A stretch of 25,445 bases of DNA from an uncultured Methylobacillus sp. (lineage in GTDB: Bacteria > Pseudomonadota > Gammaproteobacteria > Burkholderiales > Methylophilaceae): contig CAMLDQ010000026.1 in the NCBI GenBank assembly GCA_946478965.1, positions 1 through 25,445 on the forward strand. Direction: 5' to 3'. Of the stretch, positions 7,414-14,954 are shown in pieces. Position 1 is the first letter of the stretch. Each line of letters starts with the position of its first letter. The translations under genes and the position numbers were made by a program. The notes under the pieces were generated by a model that saw only the letters and a program-made list of their open reading frames with translations, did not search any database and was not told the origin of the DNA.

Positions 7414-7419
7414 TACAAT
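7414..7419 (+). promoter_or_regulatory. Candidate -10 box of gshA promoter
   Basis: TACAAT lies immediately after the terminator and 8 bases before the ATG of gshA. A start 6 to 8 bases downstream would fall at or next to the ATG, giving an almost leaderless mRNA. The -35 region would overlap the terminator stem and matches poorly. Confidence 0.4.
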
Positions 7420-7427
7420 CAGCATCT

Positions 7428-8717
7428 ATGGTCCCTCATCTCACTACCGCACTTACCGGCCCGCTTCTCGCGCTCGAACAAAGCATTCTCGACTCGATGC
7501 CCCGCATCGAGTATTGGCTGCGCACCCAGTGGCTGGAACATGGCACGCCGTTCTACGCATCAGTGGATCTGCGCAATGCCGGCTTCAAGCTGGCACCCGT
7601 AGACACCAACCTGTTCCCCGGCGGATTCAACAACCTCAACCCGGACTTCCTGCCCCTGTCGGTGCAGGCGGCGATGTCGGCCGTTGAAAAAGTATGCCCA
7701 GAAGCGCAGCGGTTTTTGCTGATTCCGGAGAATCACACACGCAATACCTTCTACCTGCAGAATGTTGCCGCCTTGCTCAACATTCTGCGCCAAGCCGGGC
7801 TGACGGTCAGGCTGGGCAGCATTTCGCCGGAAATCACCGAACCCACCACACTGGCACTTCCTCATGGCGGAGAACTGCTACTGGAACCGGTGCAACGCAA
7901 AGGCAATAGATTGACGGTAGACGGCTTCGACCCTTGCGCCATCCTGCTGAACAACGATTTGTCCGGCGGTATCCCGGATGTGTTGAAGGGGCTGGAGCAA
8001 TCCCTGATCCCGCCCTTGCATGCCGGCTGGGCGGTGCGGCGCAAGTCGCAGCACTTTGCTGCGTATACCCGGGTCGCGCGCGATTTCGCCGAATTGATCG
8101 GCATCGACCCCTGGCTGGTCGACCCCATGTTCGCCAGTTGCGGCATGATCGATTTTCATGCTCGCCTGGGTGAAGACTGCCTCGCCGCGCAAGTCTCCGA
8201 CCTGCTGTCCCGTATCGGGGCGAAATACCGCGAGTATGGTGTTGAGCAGGACCCGTTCGTGATCGTCAAGGCGGATGCGGGCACTTACGGCATGGGCATC
8301 ATGACGGTCAAAAGCCCGGACGATGTGCGCGGCCTCAATCGCAAGCAACGCAACAAGATGTCCGTCGTCAAGGAAGGATTGCAGGTACAGGAAGTCATCA
8401 TCCAGGAAGGCGTCTATACCTTTGAAAGCATCAATGATGCGGTTGCCGAGCCGGTGATCTACATGATGGATCATTACGTCCTGGGCGGCTTTTATCGCGT
8501 CCATACCGGGCGCGGAGTGGATGAAAACCTGAATGCACCGGGCATGCATTTCGTCCCGCTCGCTTTCGAAACTCCGTGCTCGCTGCCCGATTGCGGCGGT
8601 CGCCCGGATGCCGCGCCCAACCGTTTCTATGCCTACGGCGTTATCGCCCGCCTGGCCTTGCTGGCCGCCTCTCTTGAACTGGAAAAGACCGCCCCGGAAG
8701 CCGCGCTCGCCGCATGA
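7428..8717 (+). CDS. gshA: Glutamate-cysteine ligase, A. ferrooxidans-type GshA
   Basis: This enzyme makes gamma-glutamylcysteine from glutamate, cysteine and ATP, the first step of glutathione synthesis in the cytosol. The 429-residue product belongs to the proteobacterial family unrelated in sequence to E. coli GshA (Pfam GshA, TIGR02049 type). It carries the N-terminal stretches MVPHLTTALTGPLLALEQ and FYASVDLRNAGFKLAPVD, then LFPGGFNNLNP, VIVKADAGTYGMGIMTV (the ATP-binding-like loop) and the C-terminal FYRVHTGRGVDENLN. No Shine-Dalgarno sequence precedes the ATG, but the N-terminus from MVPHL agrees with the family. Its 3' end overlaps gshB by 4 bases (ATGA), and it heads a run of six overlapping genes. 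Confidence 0.93.
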   Translation: MVPHLTTALTGPLLALEQSILDSMPRIEYWLRTQWLEHGTPFYASVDLRNAGFKLAPVDTNLFPGGFNNLNPDFLPLSVQAAMSAVEKVCPEAQRFLLIPENHTRNTFYLQNVAALLNILRQAGLTVRLGSISPEITEPTTLALPHGGELLLEPVQRKGNRLTVDGFDPCAILLNNDLSGGIPDVLKGLEQSLIPPLHAGWAVRRKSQHFAAYTRVARDFAELIGIDPWLVDPMFASCGMIDFHARLGEDCLAAQVSDLLSRIGAKYREYGVEQDPFVIVKADAGTYGMGIMTVKSPDDVRGLNRKQRNKMSVVKEGLQVQEVIIQEGVYTFESINDAVAEPVIYMMDHYVLGGFYRVHTGRGVDENLNAPGMHFVPLAFETPCSLPDCGGRPDAAPNRFYAYGVIARLALLAASLELEKTAPEAALAA

Positions 8718-9652
8718 AACTCGCCTTTATCCTTGATCCGCTCGATGCCCTGAAGACGGGCAAGGACACCAGCCTCGCCATCATGCGCGAGGCGGCGCAG
8801 CGCGGACACAGCCTTTTCGTCGCGGAACAGAGCGGACTGGCCTTGCGCAATGGGCAAGCGCAGCTGCAAGCGGCTGCGTTCCACTTCGCGGAAGGAGCAT
8901 CATCCTGGTTCCAGCTGGAACAGGAACGAACTTATGCCCCGGCATCGCTCGATGCCATCCTGATGCGCAAGGACCCGCCCTTCGATACCGAATACATATA
9001 CAGCACCTATTTGCTGGAATTGGCGGAAAACCAAGGTGCACGCATATTCAATCGCCCGCGCGCCATCCGCGACTGGAATGAAAAACTCTCGGTTGCGCGC
9101 TTCCCGCAATTCACCCCGGCCTTCCTGGTCACGCGTCATATCCAGGCCATCCGCGAATTTCTTGAAGAGCAGGGTGATATTGTCGTCAAACCGCTCGACG
9201 GCATGGGCGGCAGCGGGGTGTTCCGGCTACATCGCACCGATCACAATATCGGCGTGATTCTCGAAACCATCACGCATTACGAGCGCCGCACTGTGATGGC
9301 GCAGCGCTATTTGCCGGAAATCAAAGACGGGGACAAACGCATCCTGGTCATCGACGGCACCCCCCTTCCCTACGTTCTGGCACGCATTCCCAAGCAGGGA
9401 GAAACGCGCGGCAACCTGGCAGCCGGCGGTAAGGGTGTTGCCCAACCTTTATCGCCGCGCGACCGCGAAATCGCTGAAACCGTGGGAAGGGCGCTGAAAC
9501 AGGAAGGTCTCTTCCTGGCCGGACTGGACGTGATCGGCGACTCGCTGACCGAGATCAACGTCACTAGCCCCACCGGCATGGTGGAAATTGCAGCGCAAAC
9601 CGACTGCAACCCGGCATCGGCGTTTATGGACGCGCTGGAACACGCATGCTGA
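8714..9652 (+). CDS. gshB: Glutathione synthetase
   Basis: GshB adds glycine to gamma-glutamylcysteine using ATP, completing glutathione. The 312-residue protein has the GshB N-terminal fold (MKLAFILDPLDALKTGKDTS, LMRKDPPFDTEYIYSTYLLE). This is followed by an ATP-grasp domain with DIVVKPLDGMGGSGVFR, the conserved GDKRILVIDG, RGNLAAGGKG and the metal-site strand DVIGDSLTEINVTSPTG. Length is normal for the family. Translation is coupled to gshA through a 4-base overlap, and the stop overlaps the start of apbE by 7 bases. Confidence 0.96.
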   Translation: MKLAFILDPLDALKTGKDTSLAIMREAAQRGHSLFVAEQSGLALRNGQAQLQAAAFHFAEGASSWFQLEQERTYAPASLDAILMRKDPPFDTEYIYSTYLLELAENQGARIFNRPRAIRDWNEKLSVARFPQFTPAFLVTRHIQAIREFLEEQGDIVVKPLDGMGGSGVFRLHRTDHNIGVILETITHYERRTVMAQRYLPEIKDGDKRILVIDGTPLPYVLARIPKQGETRGNLAAGGKGVAQPLSPRDREIAETVGRALKQEGLFLAGLDVIGDSLTEINVTSPTGMVEIAAQTDCNPASAFMDALEHAC

Positions 9653-10701
9653 AACGTGCCCGCCGCCTTCCGAGGGCGTGGCTGATTGTTGCCTTGGCGC
9701 TGCTGGTCTGCGGCTGCGGACGCGAACCCGTGATTCAGTCGCAGTCATATGTATTCGGCACGCTGGTCGACATCGCCATCTATGGCGAACCCGAACAGCG
9801 CGCACGCCAGTTGGCGGAACATGTGCTGCAGGAATTCCAGAAGCTGCATCGTGAATTGCACGCATGGCAGCCCGGCAGTGATCTCGATCGACTCAACACC
9901 GCCTTCGCCAAAGGAGACACCATCGACGTCTCTCCGGAACTGGCCGCCATGCTAACGGATGCCACCCATCTTTCCGAACAGTCGCAGGGCTTGTTCAATC
10001 CGGCCATCGGCCACCTGATCCAGTTATGGGGCTTCCAGCGCGACGAATTCACGCCGGTGCATCCAAGCTCGGAGGAAATCCAGCGCTGGCTGACCGCACA
10101 GCCGCGCATGACCGACCTGGTCATCGCCAGCGGCAAGATCCATAGCACCAACCCGGCAGTACGCATCGACCTCGGCGGCTACGCGAAAGGCTGGGCGCTC
10201 GACCTGGCTGCCGACTACCTGCGCAAGCAGGGCGTGAAGGGCGCATTGGTCAACATCGGCGGCAACATCATCGCCATCGGCAAGCACGGCAGCCGACCGT
10301 GGCGCATCGGCATCCAGCATCCGCGCCAGCCCGGCCCGATTGCAACACTCGACCTGCCGGATGGCTGGGCGGTGGGAACGTCCGGAGACTATCAGCGTTA
10401 TTTCGAATTGGACGGCAAACGTTATTGCCATATTCTCGACCCGCGCACCGGCCGGCCGGCACAAGGCGTGCAGTCCGTCAGCATCCTGGTGCCGCCGGGA
10501 CCGCATGCCGGCACGCTTTCGGACGCCGATTCCAAGCCGCTGTTCATTGCCGGTCCCGATAGTTGGCGCAATGCATCCTTACGCCTGGGTATCGACAACG
10601 CCATGCTGATAGACGCGCAAGGACGCATCCACCTGACCCGTTCGATGCGGGACCGCCTCACCTTTACCGATAAGCATGTCGCGCTGGACATCCTTCCCTA
10701 A
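9646..10701 (+). CDS. apbE: FAD:protein FMN transferase (ApbE family lipoprotein)
   Basis: ApbE moves FMN from FAD onto a Thr/Ser of extracytoplasmic proteins such as Nqr/Rnf subunits and FMN-binding domains. The 351-residue product has a lipoprotein signal (LLVCGC, Cys near residue 25), then YVFGTLVDIAIYG, IDLGGYAKGWALD, LVNIGGNIIAIG, WAVGTSGDYQRYFE and the signature YCHILDPRTGRPA. In the C-terminal metal site, where many ApbE proteins have DAxxT, this one reads SDADSKPLFIAG, with Lys at the usual Thr position; this may be a subgroup trait. It overlaps gshB by 7 and the next gene by 26 bases. The next two genes encode membrane proteins that accompany ApbE in flavin-based electron-transfer loci of Gram-positives. 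Confidence 0.93.
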   Translation: MLKRARRLPRAWLIVALALLVCGCGREPVIQSQSYVFGTLVDIAIYGEPEQRARQLAEHVLQEFQKLHRELHAWQPGSDLDRLNTAFAKGDTIDVSPELAAMLTDATHLSEQSQGLFNPAIGHLIQLWGFQRDEFTPVHPSSEEIQRWLTAQPRMTDLVIASGKIHSTNPAVRIDLGGYAKGWALDLAADYLRKQGVKGALVNIGGNIIAIGKHGSRPWRIGIQHPRQPGPIATLDLPDGWAVGTSGDYQRYFELDGKRYCHILDPRTGRPAQGVQSVSILVPPGPHAGTLSDADSKPLFIAGPDSWRNASLRLGIDNAMLIDAQGRIHLTRSMRDRLTFTDKHVALDILP

Positions 10702-11059
10702 GCCGCTGCCGGGCGACTGGCTGGTTCTGCTGCTGGGTCTCACCGTTGTGATGGTGCTCTTCGCCACACTCTGGCAGGCCGCTCCGGCAGGCAAGCTGCG
10801 CGTCCGTGCCGGAGACCGCGTGTTCGCCACCTTGAGCCTGAACCAGCAACGCACCCTGGATGTGCCGGGCCCGCTCGGCATCAGTCGGATCGTGATCGAT
10901 CGCGGTCGCGCACGCGTGGCCAGCGATCCCGGCCGCCACCAGTATTGCGTCAAACAGGGCTGGCTCACCCATGCCGGACAAGTGGCAATGTGCCTGCCCA
11001 ACCAGGTCAGTCTGGAACTGCTCGGCGGTGAAAAAGCCTATGACTCGCTCAACTATTGA
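10676..11059 (+). CDS. NusG domain II-containing membrane-anchored protein (EetA-like)
   Basis: The 127-residue protein has one N-terminal membrane helix (about residues 14-34, WLVLLLGLTVVMVLFATLW) and an extracytoplasmic domain of the NusG_II/DUF1312 type. Its signature is YCVKQGWLTHAGQVAMCLPN, with two Cys 15 residues apart, and it ends in a beta strand. The domain's biochemical role is not established; in Listeria the homologue EetA is needed for flavin-based extracellular electron transfer. It starts 26 bases inside apbE and overlaps the next gene by 20 bases, so the three are translated as one unit. The two Cys in an oxidising compartment could form a disulfide. Confidence 0.85.
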   Translation: MSRWTSFPKPLPGDWLVLLLGLTVVMVLFATLWQAAPAGKLRVRAGDRVFATLSLNQQRTLDVPGPLGISRIVIDRGRARVASDPGRHQYCVKQGWLTHAGQVAMCLPNQVSLELLGGEKAYDSLNY

Positions 11060-11582
11060 GATTTCGACCACACCGGATGATCACCGCATTGCGCAACTGG
11101 CGGCATTTGCTATCGGTCTGCATCTGGTCGAAGCCGTGATTCCGTCGCCGCTCCCCGGGGTCAAGCCCGGCATCGCCAATATCGTCACCCTGTTCGTACT
11201 CTACCGTTTCGATTACGCGACCGCGGCCTGGGTCTCGTTGCTGCGTGTTGTAGCCGGTAGCCTGCTGCTGGGGAGTTTTCTGTCGCCGGCGTTTGCCCTA
11301 AGCTTCACCGGCGCCATCGCCAGTCTCGCCACACTTGCGATGGCACGCCACCTTCCCACGCGTTGGTTTGGACCTGTCAGCTTGAGCATATTCGCCGCCT
11401 TCGCGCATATCGCCGGGCAACTGCTCGTGGTCCGGCTTTGGCTTATTCCGCACGCTGGCGTGGCCTATCTGGTTCCGGTATTCGCTGCTGCCGCGCTGTT
11501 TTTCGGCACAGTCAACGGGCTTATCGCCGCCAGATTACTGCGCGATAATAGTCCCTTCTCATTTCCGGCGGCATCGCAATGA
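11040..11582 (+). CDS. Gx transporter family membrane protein (EetB-like)
   Basis: The 180-residue product is hydrophobic, with about five or six membrane helices, and carries the family hallmark SPLPGVKPGIANIVTLFVLYRF near its N-terminus (Pfam Hpre_diP_synt_I, often misnamed heptaprenyl diphosphate synthase component I). Such proteins resemble ECF-type substrate-binding subunits; the substrate here is not known. I chose the ATG at 11040, which gives the normal N-terminus MTRSTIEISTTP; the frame extends 23 codons further only inside the preceding gene. In Listeria the homologue EetB pairs with EetA. The stop overlaps the next start (ATGA). Confidence 0.87.
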   Translation: MTRSTIEISTTPDDHRIAQLAAFAIGLHLVEAVIPSPLPGVKPGIANIVTLFVLYRFDYATAAWVSLLRVVAGSLLLGSFLSPAFALSFTGAIASLATLAMARHLPTRWFGPVSLSIFAAFAHIAGQLLVVRLWLIPHAGVAYLVPVFAAAALFFGTVNGLIAARLLRDNSPFSFPAASQ

Positions 11583-12196
11583 AGCGCAGGTTTTTCCTGA
11601 TACTCGGCTTGACCGGCTTGCTATCCTGTCCGCAATCGCAGGCGGCGGACTGGGTGCCGCTCGCCAATGCGGGAACCGCGGATCAGTACTATTACGATCG
11701 CAGCAAGCTCACCATCAAGGAAGACCAGATTACCTACTGGAAAAAAGTCGTATTTTCGGCGCCGCAAGCCATCAACAGTAAGGAAGTAGGCTCCGGCCTG
11801 CTGCGCGAGCGCATCGATTGCGCCGAGCATACCGCCAAACTGGTCAGCTACCTATATTACGCCACCACGGGCGAAACCGTGGAATACACGGCCAAGGACG
11901 ACTCCGATGCCGCACCTATCATCCCCGACACCATAGGCGACGTCTTCGAGCAGAAGCTTTGCCCCATGGTCTGGCGCAAGCAGGAAGAGGCCCGCATCAA
12001 GGCGGAACAAAAGGCCGCGGAAGCCGAGCTTTCTGCTCTCAAAAAGTCCCCGGCAAAAACAGATGTGACCACGCCGCCTCCCCAACCGGCCACAGCTCCG
12101 GCTGCTGCCGCCCCCAATCCCCAGCCAGCGACGCCTCCGGCCAAGCCTCCCACACCGCAACTGCCGATGCCGCAAGTGATCGAGCAGCTCTACTGA
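11579..12196 (+). CDS. Secreted AdhesinE-like (CNP1-like) periplasmic protein
   Basis: The 205-residue product has a signal peptide (residues 1-22, cleavage after SQA) and a compact domain of about 110 residues. Its pattern, WVPLANAGTADQYYYDRSKL, ITYWKKVVFS, LLRERIDCAEHTAKLVSYLYY, is typical of the surface-adhesin protein E family. Two Cys, in IDCAEH and KLCPMVW, could form a disulfide. After it come a charged helix (about residues 138-160) and a Pro/Ala-rich tail of about 45 residues. The molecular function is unknown. It is the last gene of the gshA run and overlaps the Gx gene by 4 bases. The tail is low-complexity like the AmtB linker. Confidence 0.72.
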   Translation: MKRRFFLILGLTGLLSCPQSQAADWVPLANAGTADQYYYDRSKLTIKEDQITYWKKVVFSAPQAINSKEVGSGLLRERIDCAEHTAKLVSYLYYATTGETVEYTAKDDSDAAPIIPDTIGDVFEQKLCPMVWRKQEEARIKAEQKAAEAELSALKKSPAKTDVTTPPPQPATAPAAAAPNPQPATPPAKPPTPQLPMPQVIEQLY

Positions 12197-12249
12197 GAGA
12201 GGCGCTACGGCATTTGTGCTAACATAGCCCACCTCCGGAGGACGAAGCC

Positions 12250-12357
12250 ATGCGCGTGATTTTATTGACCATTCTGCTATGCCTGACATTAACCGCATGC
12301 GGTTCCAAAGGTCCGTTGTATATCCCTGAAAAACAGTACCCCCAAGGCAACCCGTGA
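12250..12357 (+). CDS. lptM: LptM (YifL) small lipoprotein
   Basis: LptM is a tiny outer-membrane lipoprotein that assists oxidative maturation of the LPS translocon LptD/LptE. The gene encodes 35 residues: a lipoprotein signal with LTAC at the Cys (residue 17) followed by the family motif GSKGPLYIPEKQ. The ATG follows a GGAGG ribosome site at 12236-12240. The stop overlaps the lysA GTG start by 4 bases (GTGA), the widespread lptM-lysA arrangement. The product is shorter than the E. coli protein, whose C-terminal tail is variable. Confidence 0.9.
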   Translation: MRVILLTILLCLTLTACGSKGPLYIPEKQYPQGNP

Positions 12358-13601
12358 TTCCTTTTAATACTCGCAACGGCGAACTCCACGCCGAGGATGT
12401 GCCGTTGTCGCAAATTGCGGCCGACTTCGGCACCCCTACCTACGTCTATTCCCGCGCCGCCCTGACAGATACGTTCCGCAGCTTCGATGCGGGCTTTGCC
12501 GGTCATGATCATCTGGTGTGCTACGCGGTAAAAGCCAACCCCAATCTTGCCATCCTTAACTTGTTTGCTCGGATGGGCGCCGGATTCGACATTGTTTCGG
12601 GCGGCGAACTGGCACGCGTGCTGGCAGCGGGAGGCGATCCCGGCAAGGTGGTATTTTCCGGTGTGGGCAAAACCGCAGCCGAAATGCGGCAGGCTCTGGA
12701 AGCCGGGATTTTCTGCTTCAACGTGGAGTCCGCCCCCGAACTCGACCGCCTCAATGAGGTCGCGGGCCGGATGGGCAAGCAAGCCCCCGTCTCGTTGCGC
12801 GTGAACCCGAATGTGGATGCCAAGACCCACCCCTACATCTCCACCGGTCTCAAGAACAACAAGTTCGGCGTCGCCTACGAAGAGGCTCTGGCACTGTACA
12901 AGCACGCCGCGGCCTTGCCCCACCTCGTGGTCCACGGCATCGACTGCCATATCGGCTCACAGCTCACCGAGCTTTCCCCGTTCCTCGATGCGCTGGACCG
13001 CGTACTGGCGCTGGTCGACCAACTCGAAGCAGCCGGGATCGCGATTCAGCACCTCGATATCGGCGGCGGCATCGGCATCCGCTATGACGCAGAAACGCCA
13101 CCCGCGTTCTCCGTCTACGCCGACGCCATTCGCGCCAAGCTGGCCGGCCGCACCTTCAAGCTAGTAATGGAGCCGGGCCGCGCGCTGGTCGGCAATGCCG
13201 GGCTGCTGCTCACCACGGTGGAGTACCTGAAGCATGGTGAAACAAAGAACTTCGCCATCGTCGATGCCGCGATGAATGATTTGATGCGCCCGGCACTCTA
13301 CGATGCCTATCACGCCATTCTCCCGGTACATTCTCGCGCCGCCGCGCAACAGTTATACGAGATCGTCGGCCCCGTATGCGAAAGCGGGGATTTTCTCGGT
13401 CACGACCGCCAACTGGCGCTGCAACAGGGTGACTTGCTGGCCATCCTCTCCGCAGGCGCCTATGGCATGAGCATGAGTTCCAACTACAACACGCGTCCCC
13501 GCGCGGCCGAGGTGATGGTGGACGGCAGCGCTTGCCACCTGGTCCGTGCGCGCGAGTCGGTAGAGCAGCTGTTTTCCGGTGAGAAACTGCTAGCCAGTTA
13601 A
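12354..13601 (+). CDS. lysA: Diaminopimelate decarboxylase
   Basis: LysA removes CO2 from meso-diaminopimelate to give lysine, using PLP. The 415-residue protein is full length. The PLP lysine is in CYAVKANPN; other landmarks are FDIVSGGEL, HIGSQLTE, the PLP-phosphate glycine loop DIGGGIGI, VMEPGRALVGNAG, the substrate-site VCESGDFLG and the C-terminal AGAYGMSMSSNYNTRPR. The start is a GTG overlapping the lptM stop, so it depends on translational coupling. There is no dapF directly downstream, unlike in many relatives. A long inverted repeat begins with the base after the stop codon. Confidence 0.97.
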   Translation: MIPFNTRNGELHAEDVPLSQIAADFGTPTYVYSRAALTDTFRSFDAGFAGHDHLVCYAVKANPNLAILNLFARMGAGFDIVSGGELARVLAAGGDPGKVVFSGVGKTAAEMRQALEAGIFCFNVESAPELDRLNEVAGRMGKQAPVSLRVNPNVDAKTHPYISTGLKNNKFGVAYEEALALYKHAAALPHLVVHGIDCHIGSQLTELSPFLDALDRVLALVDQLEAAGIAIQHLDIGGGIGIRYDAETPPAFSVYADAIRAKLAGRTFKLVMEPGRALVGNAGLLLTTVEYLKHGETKNFAIVDAAMNDLMRPALYDAYHAILPVHSRAAAQQLYEIVGPVCESGDFLGHDRQLALQQGDLLAILSAGAYGMSMSSNYNTRPRAAEVMVDGSACHLVRARESVEQLFSGEKLLAS

Positions 13602-13634
13602 TTGTTTTGTACAAATATTTATTATACAAAACAA
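13602..13634 (+). repeat. Perfect 10-bp inverted repeat directly after lysA
   Basis: TTGTTTTGTA (13602-13611) and TACAAAACAA (13625-13634) are exact inverse complements, separated by 13 AT-rich bases. The left arm is nested with a second palindrome, TTTGTACAAA (13606-13615). It has no T-run after it and is AT-rich, so it is a poor intrinsic terminator. It ends 13 bases before the -35 box of the next gene and could be an operator. Confidence 0.7.
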
Positions 13635-13647
13635 ACTCTTACCTCTA

Positions 13648-13676
13648 TTGTGGGCACTCCTGGTTTGGCGTAGATT
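13648..13676 (+). promoter_or_regulatory. Sigma-70-type promoter of small secreted peptide gene
   Basis: TTGTGG (13648-13653) and TAGATT (13671-13676) are separated by exactly 17 bases. Transcription would start near 13683, giving a leader of about 53 nt before the ATG at 13736. Confidence 0.55.
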
Positions 13677-13735
13677 AGCGTTGCGTGGGGGAAGGCTCCG
13701 CGACCTATAACGACATCGATAAATCAGGAGGAACC

Positions 13736-13891
13736 ATGAAGAAAGTACTGCTCGCTCTGCTCGCCGTATCCACCTTGACCGCCGCATCCTGGGTTTATGC
13801 CGAAGACCTGCCGGAAATTCCAGCGGACGATACGGTTATCGATCTCCCGCCGTTGATGGATCCGGCCATGCAAGCACCCGACGCGAACTAA
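13736..13891 (+). CDS. Small secreted acidic protein, 51 residues
   Basis: I do not recognise this gene. It has a clear signal peptide (MKKVLLALLAVSTLTAASWVYA, shown here only by its ends MKKVLLALL and WVYA) with cleavage before EDLPEI. The mature peptide of 29 residues carries eight acidic and no basic residues, six prolines and no cysteine. A strong ribosome site AGGAGG stands 6 bases before the ATG, and the gene has its own promoter and terminator, so it is a single-gene unit. It is real by these signals; its function is open (metal binding or an envelope role would be guesses). Confidence 0.7.
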   Translation: MKKVLLALLAVSTLTAASWVYAEDLPEIPADDTVIDLPPLMDPAMQAPDAN

Positions 13892-13904
13892 ACCGGTTCT
13901 GGAC

Positions 13905-13937
13905 AAAAAAAGTGGAAGCCCAGGCTTCCACTTTTTT
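13905..13937. terminator. Bidirectional Rho-independent terminator
   Basis: Stem AGTGGAAGCC / GGCTTCCACT (10 bp) with CA between the arms, flanked by seven A on the left and six T on the right. It serves the small peptide gene on the plus strand and purU on the minus strand. Confidence 0.95.
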
Positions 13938-13954
13938 ATTGCCCTATCATCCGA

Positions 13955-14809
13955 TCAGTCGAAAATCACCGTCTTGTTCGCATACAACAGGATGCGATTC
14001 TCGATGTGCCAGCGCACCGCGCGCGACAACACCATTTTTTCCAAATCGCGCCCCTTCTGGATCAGGTCTTCCAGTTGATCGCGATGCGAAACGCGCGCGA
14101 TATCCTGCTCGATGATGGGGCCTTCGTCGAGATCCGCCGTCACGTAATGACTGGTAGCGCCGATCAGCTTGACGCCGCGATCGAAAGCGCGGTGGTAAGG
14201 CTTGGCACCGACGAACGCGGGCAGAAACGAATGGTGAATGTTGATGACACGCTGCGGGTAGCGTGCGACGAAATCCCCTGACAACACCTGCATGTAGCGC
14301 GCCAGCACGATCAGATCGATCTCGTGCTGCTCCAGCAATGCAACCTGCTGCGCCTCGACTTGTGCCTTGGTTTCCTTGGTGACGGGAATGTAGTGAAATG
14401 GAATGCCGTAAAACTCGGCCAGACGGGCAGTATCGGGATGGTTGCTGATGATGAGAGGGATCTCACAAGCCAGTTCGCCGTTTTGATGACGGTAGAGCAG
14501 ATCCGCCAGGCAATGATCGTAATGGGAGACAAATATCGCCATGCGCGGTTTCTTCGCCGACACCTTGAGCTGCCACTGCATCTGGAATTGTTCAGCAATC
14601 GGTGCGAACTCGCGGTCGAAGTCGTCGATGGCAATGCCGAAGTCATGCAGGTCCCATTCCACCCGCATCAGGAACAGGTTAAGTTCGCTATCCTGATGCT
14701 GGTCGGCATGCAGGATGTTGGCATTGTGCCGATACAGGAAATCGGCGATCGCGGCCACCAGGCCTTTGCGGTCTGGACAATTAATCAATAAGGTGGCGGT
14801 TGATTTCAT
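13955..14809 (-). CDS. purU: Formyltetrahydrofolate deformylase
   Basis: PurU hydrolyses 10-formyltetrahydrofolate to formate and tetrahydrofolate, balancing one-carbon pools and feeding formate to PurT. The 284-residue protein has an N-terminal ACT domain (residues 1 to about 85, LINCPDRKGLVAAIADFLY, NILHADQHQD). This is followed by a formyltransferase fold with MAIFVSHYDHCLADLLYRH, LARYMQVLS, and the catalytic Asn-His-Asp set in RVINIHHSFLPAF and HYVTADLDEGPII. Length and motifs are normal. It is a single gene convergent with the small peptide gene and divergent from the GyrI-like gene. Confidence 0.97.
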   Translation of the reverse strand: MKSTATLLINCPDRKGLVAAIADFLYRHNANILHADQHQDSELNLFLMRVEWDLHDFGIAIDDFDREFAPIAEQFQMQWQLKVSAKKPRMAIFVSHYDHCLADLLYRHQNGELACEIPLIISNHPDTARLAEFYGIPFHYIPVTKETKAQVEAQQVALLEQHEIDLIVLARYMQVLSGDFVARYPQRVINIHHSFLPAFVGAKPYHRAFDRGVKLIGATSHYVTADLDEGPIIEQDIARVSHRDQLEDLIQKGRDLEKMVLSRAVRWHIENRILLYANKTVIFD

Positions 14810-14837
14810 GGCTAACGGACGGCGTCGAAAGCTGGCA

Positions 14838-14843
14838 ATTATA
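14838..14843 (-). promoter_or_regulatory. Candidate -10 box of purU
   Basis: On the minus strand a perfect TATAAT lies 29 bases before the purU ATG. No good -35 box is visible at 16-18 bases. Confidence 0.4.
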
Positions 14844-14954
14844 CCGATTTCATGCTTAGAACTGGCGTATTGTGGTATCTTTTCCGGCTAAATCGGGCAA
14901 CAGCCGCATAGATTTCACGCCGCTGCCCATCGTAGACGAGCCATATACAGCCCA

